Shown: positions 34,474-47,291 of the stretch, piece by piece | How positions within the stretch are numbered: position 1 is the stretch's first letter | Layout of the letters: every line of letters starts with the position of its first letter | Assembly: GCA_032622095.1 (NCBI GenBank) | Contig: CP136069.1 | Coordinates: forward strand, 104,934,278-104,998,277 | DNA from: Siphonodentalium dalli | Taxonomy: Eukaryota; Mollusca; Scaphopoda; Gadilida; Siphonodentaliidae | DNA length: 64,000 bases | Reading direction: 5' to 3' | Translations under genes and position numbers: made by a program | The notes under the pieces: model-generated | Database searches by the model: none | What the model saw: the letters and a program-made list of their open reading frames with translations, nothing else | Told to the model about the DNA's origin: nothing

Positions 34474-34912
34474 TGGGACTTCTGTCTGTTTGTCTGTTAG
34501 GTATGGCCAGGAAAACAGCCGGACGGATTTCGACGAAACTTGATATCTAGGGATACTTTTGTCCGGGGAGTGTTTTTGACCCCGACCTGGTCATGACTTT
34601 AAAAATGGTCAATTCAATGTCAAATCGTGCAAAACGGATGGATTTCTACGAAATTTGATACCTATGGGTACGTTTGTGCGGGGAGTGTTTTGGACCGGTA
34701 AAACTGTGTCCCCGACCTGACCTTGACCTTTAAAATGGTCAATTCAAGGTCAAATCGCGCCTTTCGACGGGATTTTGATAAAATTGATACCTAGGGTTAA
34801 TTTTGTCGTGGGAATGTTTTACACGGGTCAAATCGAGTCCCCGACCTGACCTTGACCTTCAAAATTGTCAATAGGGAAAACAGCACGGACGAAGTCTGGT
34901 CACCCTGCTAGT
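34474..34912 (+). mobile_element. ~440-bp non-autonomous element with internal ~130-bp repeats, ending CTAG|T
   Basis: Contains about three degenerate copies of 'gacggatttcgacgaaa', 'gatacctaggg', 'ttttgtccggggagtgttt' and 'cccgacctgacc'. It ends 'ccctgctag' followed by t. In block copy 2 the flanks are nearly contiguous ('cgtgacaacgctata' at about 55075-55090, then 'ctatcactag'), so this looks like an insertion in copy 1. A similar module lies in opposite orientation at about 55590-55995. Confidence 0.6.
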
Positions 34913-35518
34913 ATAATATAAATATTTATACTTAAGTAGTCTATCACTAACCTAATTGTAGCCCCAAATCCAAACGTGCTAATAAAGATCTAGTTTAATG
35001 CAGAAGCATGTACGTCGGTATACTGTAGGTACGCCTCCAAGATGTATGCTCAGCGGAGAGCTTGCGTCGGGTGGGTTCAGACTTGGCAAATTCCACCACA
35101 AACAAATGTGGAAAATTACTTAAAAAATAAAACTTTGAGACAAAATTTGTTGACGTGGTCAGAAGTATCCAAGTGCAACTTTCGAACGATTGTAGAAGTT
35201 TTAGAGTGGACCGTTTAATCCTGGTAGCGCGTAACATTGTTAACGGGTGAAACATATTACTCAAATTAATATGATTTGCACCCTTTTGATATATATACAA
35301 GCCGATTACTCTATAATCAGACACACCAAATTTCGTGACCGTTGAACTTGATTTGGGCTTCCAGGGGAGCGGAAATAATTAGCCATAAAATGTATCCCTA
35401 CTGAATACAAATGAACTAATTGGCTGGGTGAATGGTGACTCAGTTGGTCAGGACCATGATGCATTAGACAGTCATTAATCATCATGAAATAAACCTTTGG
35501 AGTATATTTAATATTTAG
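34913..35518. other. Degenerate repeat-derived non-coding stretch
   Basis: Resembles 55100-55470 ('agccccaaatccaaac', 'cggtatactgtaggta', 'gggttcagac', 'aaattccacc') and also echoes the end of the ~408-bp units ('ccaaatccaaacgggctaa'). No gene seen. Confidence 0.5.
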
Positions 35519-35663
35519 AAATGTCAATGCAAGTCCACCATCGGATCATTAAGCACCAATATGAATTCGAATTAAGAGGAATACACATATACGCATAACA
35601 CTCACATGGGATGGGATGGGATACCATGGAAGTATATCTGATTCCATGGAATCTGACCTCTAG
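35519..35663 (+). repeat. Shared 3' terminal segment ending hairpin-CTAG
   Basis: About 145 bp nearly identical to 56658-56801. Near the end: ATGGAAGTAT (35626-35635), the perfect 14-bp palindrome GATTCCATGGAATC (35640-35653), six bases, then CTAG (35660-35663) and T. This looks like the 3' terminus of a Helitron/Helentron-type element immediately abutting the next element's 5' end. Confidence 0.7.
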
Positions 35664-35879
35664 TTATACTTCCATGGTGTAACCAAGGAAGTATATTGTT
35701 TTTCTACTGCGGCCGTTTTCTGTTTAATTGGAAATACTTAGAAACTAATGGGAGGAGGACCGCGAAATCTCTAGCGAATATAGGCATCTAAGGTCTACTA
35801 AAAATAATGGTATCCGGATGTTGGTCCAATATCTTTTGACAGAGTTATGGCCCTTTTTCGATAATTTTTCATTGTTATT
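35664..35879 (+). repeat. Short leading unit of array 2
   Basis: Starts TTATACTTCC with its own palindrome (35666-35694). Its inner bases differ from the array palindrome, but 8 bp of the outer stem are kept. Carries 'agagttatggccctt' as the full monomers do. About 216 bp, so an internally deleted or diverged monomer. Confidence 0.6.
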
Positions 35880-38800
35880 ATACTTCCATATTTTAATATG
35901 GAAGTATATTGTTATTCAATTTTTTATTTTTCACTATTATTTATTCTTCTTCTTAATATATTTTGTAACCCTTATATCTCTGAAAGTTTAAAAGATAGAA
36001 TATTGAAATTTGGTAAGTATATGCACCTTGCCGACCTACAGCGACTCGAGACATTTAGGTTTATGTCCCAACTTGCTTCCCAGAGTTATGGCCCTTAAAC
36101 CAAAATTTTGGAAAAAGTTTGTGCCCAGATCTTCTCCTATAAGAAGTCAAGAAGCTGAAATCGGTTTTCGTAATTGTGTTAACTAACGAAAGGGTACGAA
36201 TCGGGGAAATTTTCACTAAGGTCGGAAAACAATTTGTAGACCTGGGGAGGGGTGCAAAATTTGTCAATTTGTTCTTGTCACCGATTCCAACCATTTTTAC
36301 TGTCGTGTATCTCTACGACGTACTGATGCTACTCGTGAAAGAATTTTGTAAATCGGTTGAGAAATGTCCAAGTTATAACACATCGAAAAATGTACTAATA
36401 AAGTCCATGTGTAGAAAGTGCTTGTGCCCAGATCTTCTCCTAGACGAAGCGCAACAGCTGGATTTGCTCTATGTGAGCGTCTTAAACATAGACAGAAGAC
36501 CAAACCAGGAAATTTTGACAAAGGTCAGCTCAATTTTTTTCTGGGCTAGGGGAGGGGCAAAATTTGTCAATTTTTTTTTGTCACCGATTTGAACCAAAAT
36601 TGTTGTGAATTATCTATAAAATGCACTGAGTGACCTCGTGAATGAATTTTATGAATCGGTTGACAAATGTCGAAATTGTGGCCCCTTCCTTTTTTCAAGT
36701 TTACAGAAAATGCACTATGAATTTAAATTCCTTCAATAAATCGTCACCTGTTTGATGTCATTCGATGGGGAATTTCTAGTACTTCTAAACGATTACCGAC
36801 TTGCCGTATTATATCGATAAAGGCCAGAGATATTCGAAAAGTGTGAACTGAATAACATACATATTGGCCTATATAGTAAAATATCGCCACAATACCTCAC
36901 CAGAACCCTGGTAAATAGTAAAGGGGCAACAAATACGAACACAATGACGCAATAATTAGCTCGATATCTCCAAAATTGGCCGATATATGATGACTTTTCT
37001 ACCCGCGTCACCAAATTTCGAGGCATGGGTGGGGGTCACACCAGAGCGTGCCAACTGAACACAGAAATGTCAATAAACCATAATATCGACAATCCAATCA
37101 ATTCCGCGCGATTCCCTTATTATACTTCCATATTTTAATATGGAAGTATATTGTTATTCAATTTTTTATTTTTCACTATTATTTATTCTTCTTCTTAATA
37201 TATTTTGTAACCCTTATATCTCTGAAAGTTTAAAAGATAGAATATTGAAATTTGGTAAGTATATGCACCTTGCCGATCTACAGCGACTCGAGACATTTAG
37301 GTTTATGTCCCAACTTGCTTCCCAGAGTTATGGCCCTTAAACCAAAATTTTGGAAAAAGTTTGTGCCCAGATCTTCTCCTATAAGAAGTCAAGAAGCTGA
37401 AATCGGTTTTCGTAATTGTGTTAACTAACGAAAGGGTACGAATCGGGGAAATTTTCACTAAGGTCGGAAAACAATTTGTAGACCTGGGGAGGGGTGCAAA
37501 ATTTGTCAATTTGTTCTTGTCACCGATTCCAACCATTTTTACTGTCGTGTATCTCTACGACGTACTGATGCTACTCGTGAAAGAATTTTGTAAATCGGTT
37601 GAGAAATGTCCAAGTTATAACACATCGAAAAATGTACTAATAAAGTCCATGTGTAGAAAGTGCTTGTGCCCAGATCTTCTCCTAGACGAAGCGCAACAGC
37701 TGGATTTGCTCTATGTGAGCGTCTTAAACATAGACAGAAGACCAAACCAGGAAATTTTGACAAAGGTCAGCTCAATTTTTTTCTGGGCTAGGGGAGGGGC
37801 AAAATTTGTCAATTTTTTTTTGTCACCGATTTGAACCAAAATTGTTGTGAATTATCTATAAAATGCACTGAGTGACCTCGTGAATGAATTTTATGAATCG
37901 GTTGACAAATGTCGAAATTGTGGCCCCTTCCTTTTTTCAAGTTTACAGAAAATGCACTATGAATTTAAATTCCTTCAATAAATCGTCACCTGTTTGATGT
38001 CATTCGATGGGGAATTTCTAGTACTTCTAAACGATTACCGACTTGCCGTATTATATCGATAAAGGCCAGAGATATTCGAAAAGTGTGAACTGAATAACAT
38101 ACATATTGGCCTATATAGTAAAATATCGCCACAATACCTCACCAGAACCCTGGTAAATAGTAAAGGGGCAACAAATACGAACACAATGACGCAATAATTA
38201 GCTCGATATCTCCAAAATTGGCCGATATATGATGAGTTTTCTACCCGCGTCACCAAATTTCGAGGCATGGGTGGGGGTCACACCAGAGCGTGCCAACTGA
38301 ACACAGAAATGTCAATAAACCATAATATCGACAATCCAATCAATTCCGCGCGATTCCCTTATTATACTTCCATATTTTAATATGGAAGTATATTGTTATT
38401 CAATTTTTTATTTTTCACTATTATTTATTCTTCTTCTTAATATATTTTGTAACCCTTATATCTCTGAAAGTTTAAAAGATAGAATATTGAAATTTGGTAA
38501 GTATATGCACCTTGCCGACCTACAGCGACTCGAGACATTTAGGTTTATGTCCCAACTTGCTTCCCAGAGTTATGGCCCTTAAACCAAAATTTTGGAAAAA
38601 GTTTGTGCCCAGATCTTCTCCTATAAGAAGTCAAGAAGCTGAAATCGGTTTTCGTAATTGTGTTAACTAACGAAAGGGTACGAATCGGGGAAATTTTCAC
38701 TAAGGTCGGAAAACAATTTGTAGACCTGGGGAGGGGTGCAAAATTTGTCAATTTGTTCTTGTCACCGATTCCAACCATTTTTACTGTCGTGTATCTCTAC

Positions 38801-41800
38801 GACGTACTGATGCTACTCGTGAAAGAATTTTGTAAATCGGTTGAGAAATGTCCAAGTTATAACACATCGAAAAATGTACTAATAAAGTCCATGTGTAGAA
38901 AGTGCTTGTGCCCAGATCTTCTCCTAGACGAAGCGCAACAGCTGGATTTGCTCTATGTGAGCGTCTTAAACATAGACAGAAGACCAAACCAGGAAATTTT
39001 GACAAAGGTCAGCTCAATTTTTTTCTGGGCTAGGGGAGGGGCAAAATTTGTCAATTTTTTTTTGTCACCGATTTGAACCAAAATTGTTGTGAATTATCTA
39101 TAAAATGCACTGAGTGACCTCGTGAATGAATTTTATGAATCGGTTGACAAATGTCGAAATTGTGGCCCCTTCCTTTTTTCAAGTTTACAGAAAATGCACT
39201 ATGAATTTAAATTCCTTCAATAAATCGTCACCTGTTTGATGTCATTCGATGGGGAATTTCTAGTACTTCTAAACGATTACCGACTTGCCGTATTATATCG
39301 ATAAAGGCCAGAGATATTCGAAAAGTGTGAACTGAATAACATACATATTGGCCTATATAGTAAAATATCGCCACAATACCTCACCAGAACCCTGGTAAAT
39401 AGTAAAGGGGCAACAAATACGAACACAATGACGCAATAATTAGCTCGATATCTCCAAAATTGGCCGATATATGATGACTTTTCTACCCGCGTCACCAAAT
39501 TTCGAGGCATGGGTGGGGGTCACACCAGAGCGTGCCAACTGAACACAGAAATGTCAATAAACAATAATATCGACAATCCAATCAATTCCGCGCGATTCCC
39601 TTATTATACTTCCATATTTTAATATGGAAGTATATTGTTATTCAATTTTTTATTTTTCACTATTATTTATTCTTCTTCTTAATATATTTTGTAACCCTTA
39701 TATCTCTGAAAGTTTAAAAGATAGAATATTGAAATTTGGTAAGTATATGCACCTTGCCGACCTACAGCGACTCGAGACATTTAGGTTTATGTCCCAACTT
39801 GCTTCCCAGAGTTATGGCCCTTAAACCAAAATTTTGGAAAAAGTTTGTGCCCAGATCTTCTCCTATAAGAAGTCAAGAAGCTGAAATCGGTTTTCGTAAT
39901 TGTGTTAACTAACGAAAGGGTACGAATCGGGGAAATTTTCACTAAGGTCGGAAAACAATTTGTAGACCTGGGGAGGGGTGCAAAATTTGTCAATTTGTTC
40001 TTGTCACCGATTCCAACCATTTTTACTGTCGTGTATCTCTACGACGTACTGATGCTACTCGTGAAAGAATTTTGTAAATCGGTTGAGAAATGTCCAAGTT
40101 ATAACACATCGAAAAATGTACTAATAAAGTCCATGTGTAGAAAGTGCTTGTGCCCAGATCTTCTCCTAGACGAAGCGCAACAGCTGGATTTGCTCTATGT
40201 GAGCGTCTTAAACATAGACAGAAGACCAAACCAGGAAATTTTGACAAAGGTCAGCTCAATTTTTTTCTGGGCTAGGGGAGGGGCAAAATTTGTCAATTTT
40301 TTTTTGTTACCGATTTGAACCAAAATTGTTGTGAATTATCTATAAAATGCACTGAGTGACCTCGTGAATGAATTTTATGAATCGGTTGACAAATGTCGAA
40401 ATTGTGGCCCCTTCCTTTTTTCAAGTTTACAGAAAATGCACTATGAATTTAAATTCCTTCAATAAATCGTCACCTGTTTGATGTCATTCGATGGGGAATT
40501 TCTAGTACTTCTAAACGATTACCGACTTGCCGTATTATATCGATAAAGGCCAGAGATATTCGAAAAGTGTGAACTGAATAACATACATATTGGCCTATAT
40601 AGTAAAATATCGCCACAATACCTCACCAGAACCCTGGTAAATAGTAAAGGGGCAACAAATACGAACACAATGACGCAATAATTAGCTCGATATCTCCAAA
40701 ATTGGCCGATATATGATGACTTTTCTACCCGCGTCACCAAATTTCGAGGCATGGGTGGGGGTCACACCAGAGCGTGCCAACTGAACACAGAAATGTCAAT
40801 AAACCATAATATCGACAATCCAATCAATTCCGCGCGATTCCCTTATTATACTTCCATATTTTAATATGGAAGTATATTGTTATTCAATTTTTTATTTTTC
40901 ACTATTATTTATTCTTCTTCTTAATATATTTTGTAACCCTTATATCTCTGAAAGTTTAAAAGATAGAATATTGAAATTTGGTAAGTATATGCATCTTGTC
41001 GACCTACAGCGACTCGAGACATTTAGGTTTATGTCCCAACTTGCTTCCCAGAGTTATGGCCCTTAAACCAAAATTTTGGAAAAAGTTTGTGCCCAGATCT
41101 TCTCCTATAAGAAGTCAAGAAGCTGAAATCGGTTTTCGTAATTGTGTTAACTAACGAAAGGGTACGAATCGGGGAAATTTTCACTAAGGTCGGAAAACAA
41201 TTTGTAGACCTGGGGAGGGGTGCAAAATTTGTCAATTTGTTCTTGTCACCGATTCCAACCATTTTTACTGTCGTGTATCTCTACGACGTACTGATGCTAC
41301 TCGTGAAAGAATTCTGTAAATCGGTTGAGAAATGTCCAAGTTATAACACATCGAAAAATGTACTAATAAAGTCCATGTGTAGAAAGTGCTTGTGCCCAGA
41401 TCTTCTCCTAGACGAAGCGCAACAGCTGGATTTGCTCTATGTGAGCGTCTTAAACATAGACAGAAGACCAAACCAGGAAATTTTGACAAAGGTCAGCTCA
41501 ATTTTTTTCTGGGCTAGGGGAGGGGCAAAATTTGTCAATTCTTTTTTGTCACCGATTTGAACCAAAATTGTTGTGAATTATCTATAAAATGCACTGAGTG
41601 ACCTCGTGAATGAATTTTATGAATCGGTTGACAAATGTCGAAATTGTGGCCCCTTCCTTTTTTCAAGTTTACAGAAAATGCACTATGAATTTAAATTCCT
41701 TCAATAAATCGTCACCTGTTTGATGTCATTCGATGGGGAATTTCTAGTACTTCTAAACGATTACCGACTTGCCGTATTATATCGATAAAGGCCAGAGATA

Positions 41801-43965
41801 TTCGAAAAGTGTGAACTGAATAACATACATATTGGCCTATATAGTAAAATATCGCCACAATACCTCACCAGAACCCTGGTAAATAGTAAAGGGGCAACAA
41901 ATACGAACACAATGACGCAATAATTAGCTCGATATCTCCAAAATTGGCCGATATATGATGAGTTTTCTACCCGCGTCACCAAATTTCGAGGCATGGGTGG
42001 GGGTCACACCAGAGCGTGCCAACTGAACACAGAAATGTCAATAAACCATAATATCGACAATCCAATCAATTCCGCGCGATTCCCTTATTATACTTCCATA
42101 TTTTAATATGGAAGTATATTGTTATTCAATTTTTTATTTTTCACTATTATTTATTCTTCTTCTTAATATATTTTGTAACCCTTATATCTCTGAAAGTTTA
42201 AAAGATAGAATATTGAAATTTGGTAAGTATATGCACCTTGCCGACCTACAGCGACTCGAGACATTTAGGTTTATGTCCCAACTTGCTTCCCAGAGTTATG
42301 GCCCTTAAACCAAAACTTTGGAAAAAGTTTGTGCCCAGATCTTCTCCTATAAGAAGTCAAGAAGCTGAAATCGGTTTTCGTAATTGTGTTAACTAACGAA
42401 AGGGTACGAATCGGGGAAATTTTCACTAAGGTCGGAAAACAATTTGTAGACCTGGGGAGGGGTGCAAAATTTGTCAATTTGTTCTTGTCACCGATTCCAA
42501 CCATTTTTACTGTCGTGTATCTCTACGACGTACTGATGCTACTCGTGAAAGAATTTTGTAAATCGGTTGAGAAATGTCCAAGTTATAACACATCGAAAAA
42601 TGTACTAATAAAGTCCATGTGTAGAAAGTGCTTGTGCCCAGATCTTCTCCTAGACGAAGCGCAACAGCTGGATTTGCTCTATGTGAGCGTCTTAAACATA
42701 GACAGAAGACCAAACCAGGAAATTTTGACAAAGGTCAGCTCAATTTTTTTCTGGGCTAGGGGAGGGGCAAAATTTGTCAATTTTTTTTTGTCACCGATTT
42801 GAACCAAAATTGTTGTGAATTATCTATAAAATGCACTGAGTGACCTCGTGAATGAATTTTATGAATCGGTTGACAAATGTCGAAATTGTGGCCCCTTCCT
42901 TTTTTCAAGTTTACAGAAAATGCACTATGAATTTAAATTCCTTCAATAAATCGTCACCTGTTTGATGTCATTCGATGGGGAATTTCTAGTACTTCTAAAC
43001 GATTACCGACTTGCCGTATTATATCGATAAAGGCCAGAGATATTCGAAAAGTGTGAACTGAATAACATACATATTGGCCTATATAGTAAAATATCGCCAC
43101 AATACCTCACCAGAACCCTGGTAAATAGTAAAGGGGCAACAAATACGAACACAATGACGCAATAATTAGCTCGATATCTCCAAAATTGGCCGATATATGA
43201 TGACTTTTCTACCCGCGTCACCAAATTTCGAGGCATGGGTGGGGGTCACACCAGAGCGTGCCAACTGAACACAGAAATGTCAATAAACCATAATATCGAC
43301 AATCCAATCAATTCCGCGCGATTCCCTTATTATACTTCCATATTTTAATATGGAAGTATATTGTTATTCAATTTTTTATTTTTCACTATTATTTATTCTT
43401 CTTCTTAATATATTTTGTAACCCTTATATCTCTGAAAGTTTAAAAGATAGAATATTGAAATTTGGTAAGTATATGCATCTTGTCGACCTACAGCGACTCG
43501 AGACATTTAGGTTTATGTCCCAACTTGCTTCCCAGAGTTATGGCCCTTAAACCAAAATTTTGGAAAAAGTTTGTGCCCAGATCTTCTCCTATAAGAAGTC
43601 AAGAAGCTGAAATCGGTTTTCGTAATTGTGTTAACTAACGAAAGGGTACGAATCGGGGAAATTTTCACTAAGGTCGGAAAACAATTTGTAGACCTGGGGA
43701 GGGGTGCAAAATTTGTCAATTTGTTCTTGTCACCGATTCCAACCATTTTTACTGTCGTGTATCTCTACGACGTACTGATGCTACTCGTGAAAGAATTCTG
43801 TAAATCGGTTGAGAAATGTCCAAGTTATAACACATCGAAAAATGTACTAATAAAGTCCATGTGTAGAAAGTGCTTGTGCCCAGATCTTCTCCTAGACGAA
43901 GCGCAACAGCTGGATTTGCTCTATGTGAGCGTCTTAAACATAGACAGAAGACCAAACCAGGAAAT
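35880..43965 (+). repeat. Satellite array 2: ~6.5 tandem copies of a 1242-bp monomer
   Basis: The boundary palindrome recurs at 35880, 37122, 38364, 39606, 40848, 42090 and 43332, exactly 1242 bp apart. The last copy is cut at 43965 at the same monomer position as array 1. Monomers are near-identical within the array but clearly diverged from array 1 in many substitutions (for example 'caacagctggatttgctc' compared with 'caacaactggatttggtc'). Variants: 'gcatcttgtcg' and 'attctgtaa' in copies 5 and 7; 'gatgagttt' instead of 'gatgactttt' in copies 2 and 5. The recurring 66-, 77- and 138-aa open frames are not treated as genes. Confidence 0.95.
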
Positions 43966-45253
43966 GCCAATGTCAAATATTACACCAATGACCACTGGCT
44001 ATATATTCAACATCCATTCCTGTTCGGCGCACTGCGTTAATTGTTATATTGGCTAATGGTTAATCACTCTATGTCGGCTGCCTGTCTTGAAAGCCGGCCG
44101 TGATTCTGCGGTTTTATCACGGTGCGGCTTAAAATTGACATATTTTGAGTCCAAAAACGCTCAAAATTCATTAGTTTTAGAATAGTAGTTCGTTTTGTTA
44201 TCACTTTTTTTAAAACGCCCATTTTTTACAAAAAAAATTCTCGACTTTGATATTTGAAAATTAACGAAACTGTGGTGTCAGCCGTATAATGGTATAACAC
44301 TTTTTCGCATGGACCACGTTTTCCTAAAGCACAATCCGTCTAAGCGCGGACTTTCGCTTGCAGTTCTCAATTCAATTGAAACTATTTTATATCCGTTCGC
44401 GTACCCGTAAACCATTTTTTAATATTATATTTTTTATTTGAATGAACGGGAGTCAGCGTATCCCGTCCGACGCCCCAACCTTGCCACCCCTTAGTCGATA
44501 ATTTTGGTATCATAATTTCGGAACGTGACACCTTGCGGTTTGGTATTGGTTTACCATCTGACATAGTGCATACTTTTGTTGAATTCAGATCTGACCATTT
44601 AAAAACTGTCTCTTTATCATCTGTATGTGTCACGAGTGAAAATATATGACTTTATTGTCCGACTGTTAAGATCGCAGATTGCATATTTCGCATTAATTGG
44701 ACGAGACGTAATGTAAAGTCTTATAACTTACGAATAGGCGACAACGTCGACGTCGTACATTCGTTCGCTACTCGGAAAATATACAATAAATGCCTTAAAG
44801 CGCCGACTAATTCACCACCTGCGTGTATTCAAGAATATGAATCACACCAAAATTAAGCGAATTGCATATGGAATATGTAGGTATAAGCTGCCATGTATAT
44901 ATCATTTCCAGAATGCTACCATTTCATGACAATCTATTAAATAATTAAAACCTTAAACTGTTGGGAACATGGCGATATAGGCAAGCGAGCAAGGAGAGTT
45001 TAATGTCATCATACCATACGATATTTCGCTGTTCCGAAATGGGTGGTCGTTCAATGTAGCATAATTACATTGAACGACATATATAAGTATGTTTTTGTGT
45101 GAATAACGATTGTTAACTTGGTATTATGAACTTATTATGCATGACTGAAGACTTGCAATAACATATTAAATGGTAAAATACGCGCATTCATATCCGTATA
45201 TTCCCAAGAATATCCGTCTATTTTACAAGCTCGACATGCTATATTTGTTTATG
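43966..45253. other. Non-coding part of block copy 2
   Basis: Counterpart of 12565-13793. Contains the perfect 13-bp stem-loop GTCGTTCAATGTA with its complement at 45046-45078. Includes the single, unduplicated version of the start of the LINE-fragment target. No gene seen. Confidence 0.7.
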
Positions 45254-45765
45254 GTATACCGGGGGGGGGGTGAAAAACAAAATTCCGGCACGTATGCCGG
45301 GGTGGGTGGGTGGTCAAAGCCACCTACAAGCAATTTTTTCAGCAACTTTAAAATAATTTCCTGCTTGTTTTTTAGTGTTTTGTAAACTGTAAACTGACTG
45401 CAGGCAGTTATCGTGTTGTATTTTGTTGCAAATTTTTAAATCCAAGATGGCCGCTGGCAGCCATGTTTTTTTGGCCGAATGACCTCAAAATGACTCATTC
45501 CTATTTACATGTCCATGTTAACATCCATGATAAATAGTATGCACAGAAATTCATATACAGCTGTTTACAGTGAATTTCCCCCCGCAAATCTCTGTTTTAG
45601 TGTTAAAAGGGGGGGTGGGTGTCAAAACATGGTCGGAAAAAACTGCCGAAAACGGAAAAAAATTTGGCGAAGGGGGTGGGTGGGTGGGTACAAAAAATGA
45701 TCGAAAGGGAAAAAATGCCATAAGTGCCTGAAATTTTTTCCGACCCCCCCCCCCCCTGTGTATAC
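45254..45765. mobile_element. Poly-G-ended MITE, uninterrupted copy (~512 bp)
   Basis: Full-length counterpart of 15645-16165, with GTATACC plus G-run at the left and C-run plus GTATAC at the right. Homopolymer lengths differ from copy 1. The LINE-fragment insertion point, after 'aaaaaatgc', is intact here. Confidence 0.75.
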
Positions 45766-46950
45766 TACCGTTTCAACATATCGGCTATTTATCATTTTGC
45801 TGGTGAGAAGGCGTATGTTCAGTTTGGTGCTATTTATGTACACAGAAAAGGCACCATTACTCGGGAAAGCAACATACCGAAATGCATATAGATGTACGCC
45901 AATCATGTTACGTTCTCACCCAATGCAGCTTTCCCAAATCCGCGCTCTTTAAAATAGAATTGGCTGTATGACTGGCCTACTTCTGATGGCACAGTGTGTT
46001 ACGCACCTGTCCGATTAAGTCGCTTTGAACCCAAAATGTATACACAATTCGCACAAGCTGTGGAAAAGTTCGCGATCTTGGACAGTCAGTACAATCGGTT
46101 GGACAGTACAATCGGTATAAACGTTTGTAATGACATAACGTGTCTTGACAGCATTACCTGTTATGCTATATTGATATGTTTCTAAATTATATTTAATGCT
46201 TGATTCCTGATACACATATATAGTGACATTTCAGTGATCTTTCTAGAGCGTTCCCGAGCATGATAGAACTTCAAATAAAACATATTCGCCTTTGTCCCAT
46301 TCTGGTGATTTGGGCTCGTTTTTAGCATATTACTAATTTTATAATAAGACGTAATCAAGACATGTGTTATCAGTTGTGTGAGTGATTGCCATTCGCGCAT
46401 AATTATTTCATAAATAAATATATCCGCTGCACGTATATATAACCGTCACTTATAGTACTGGCCGTTGAAATCACTGACCCGACAAACTGATAAACCAAGA
46501 CTTAACACTTGGCAAATTACAGATCGGCATTGATTTAAAACTTCGCACTCCATTGTGGACAGACTATAACTATCCGTATATTTCACGAGAATATACAATC
46601 CCATAGCAGTTATAATTTTTAACATCTCAAGTCTTTAATTTGGAATATAGGCACAAGAGATAGACACATGCGTGCATGTGGAACCCGTGCATGTTCTTTA
46701 TTCCCGTTGCCAATTAAATATATATATTGTACACATGTGGGTATGTATACTAATAAAACCGAACTGTGTGTGTGTTCATTTGTTTGTCGGTCTGACCTGC
46801 TATTGGTGCCCAACCGGTTGGATCATGACAAACTAAAATTGGAACACACGGTGAATTGTCACGTGGAGTGTCATGGGATAGGTGCATCTGACGTCGTGTG
46901 ATTTAATTTGGAATTCATGAATAATTTAATAACATGCTTACATCTATATC
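45766..46950. other. Non-coding part of block copy 2
   Basis: Counterpart of 16166-17341, high identity. No gene seen. Confidence 0.65.
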
Positions 46951-47119
46951 TACACTATGCCCTAAGTAATCCTTAAACATAGCAGAATTATGGGTAATAT
47001 TTCAGGATTTAGTGGGAAATATAGCCTGCTGACATTCATCAGAAAGCTCTCCTGAATCCCGAAAAGTTACCCATAATTCTGCTGTGTTTAAGGGGTCGAT
47101 TACATAGGGCATTACTGTA
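46951..47119. mobile_element. Mariner-like fold-back MITE, uninterrupted paralog
   Basis: Paralog of 17342-17515 with small deletions in the left arm (it lacks 'cgact'). Unlike copy 1, it is not associated with a LINE. Confidence 0.65.
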
Positions 47120-47291
47120 TATTTGCGAATTTTTGTCTGTCTACACAAATTACAGGAGACCATCTAGATGATACCAAAGGGTCTACTAGGGGTCACTTTT
47201 TACGAGAAATATAATTTCAAAAGTAGCCTCATTCTTAATCTTTTATTTTTGCGAACTGATGTGTTTATGATGTTCATGTATCATAATATAA

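Larger units (their letters stand above)
12565..35663 (+). repeat. Composite segmental duplication, copy 1
   Basis: Without its insertions, this stretch is collinear with 43966-56801. Both copies begin at the same satellite breakpoint ('accaggaaat' then 'gccaatgtc') and end at a CTAG|T junction preceded by the same ~145-bp sequence (about 35519-35663 and 56658-56801). Insertions unique to this copy are a LINE fragment, LINE-A, LINE-B and a ~440-bp element at about 34474-34912. Similarity is clear to about 34320 and degenerates in the last ~1.2 kb before the shared end. Confidence 0.88.

Noticed and set aside
36176-36592. 138-aa open frame in every array-2 monomer
   Set aside because: Repeats because the monomer repeats. 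The equivalent frame in array 1 is shorter and interrupted, so there is no sign of coding constraint.
1-43965. CRISPR-like regular repeats
   Set aside because: Monomers of more than 1.2 kb with no short repeat-spacer structure, no cas genes, and an evidently eukaryotic context.
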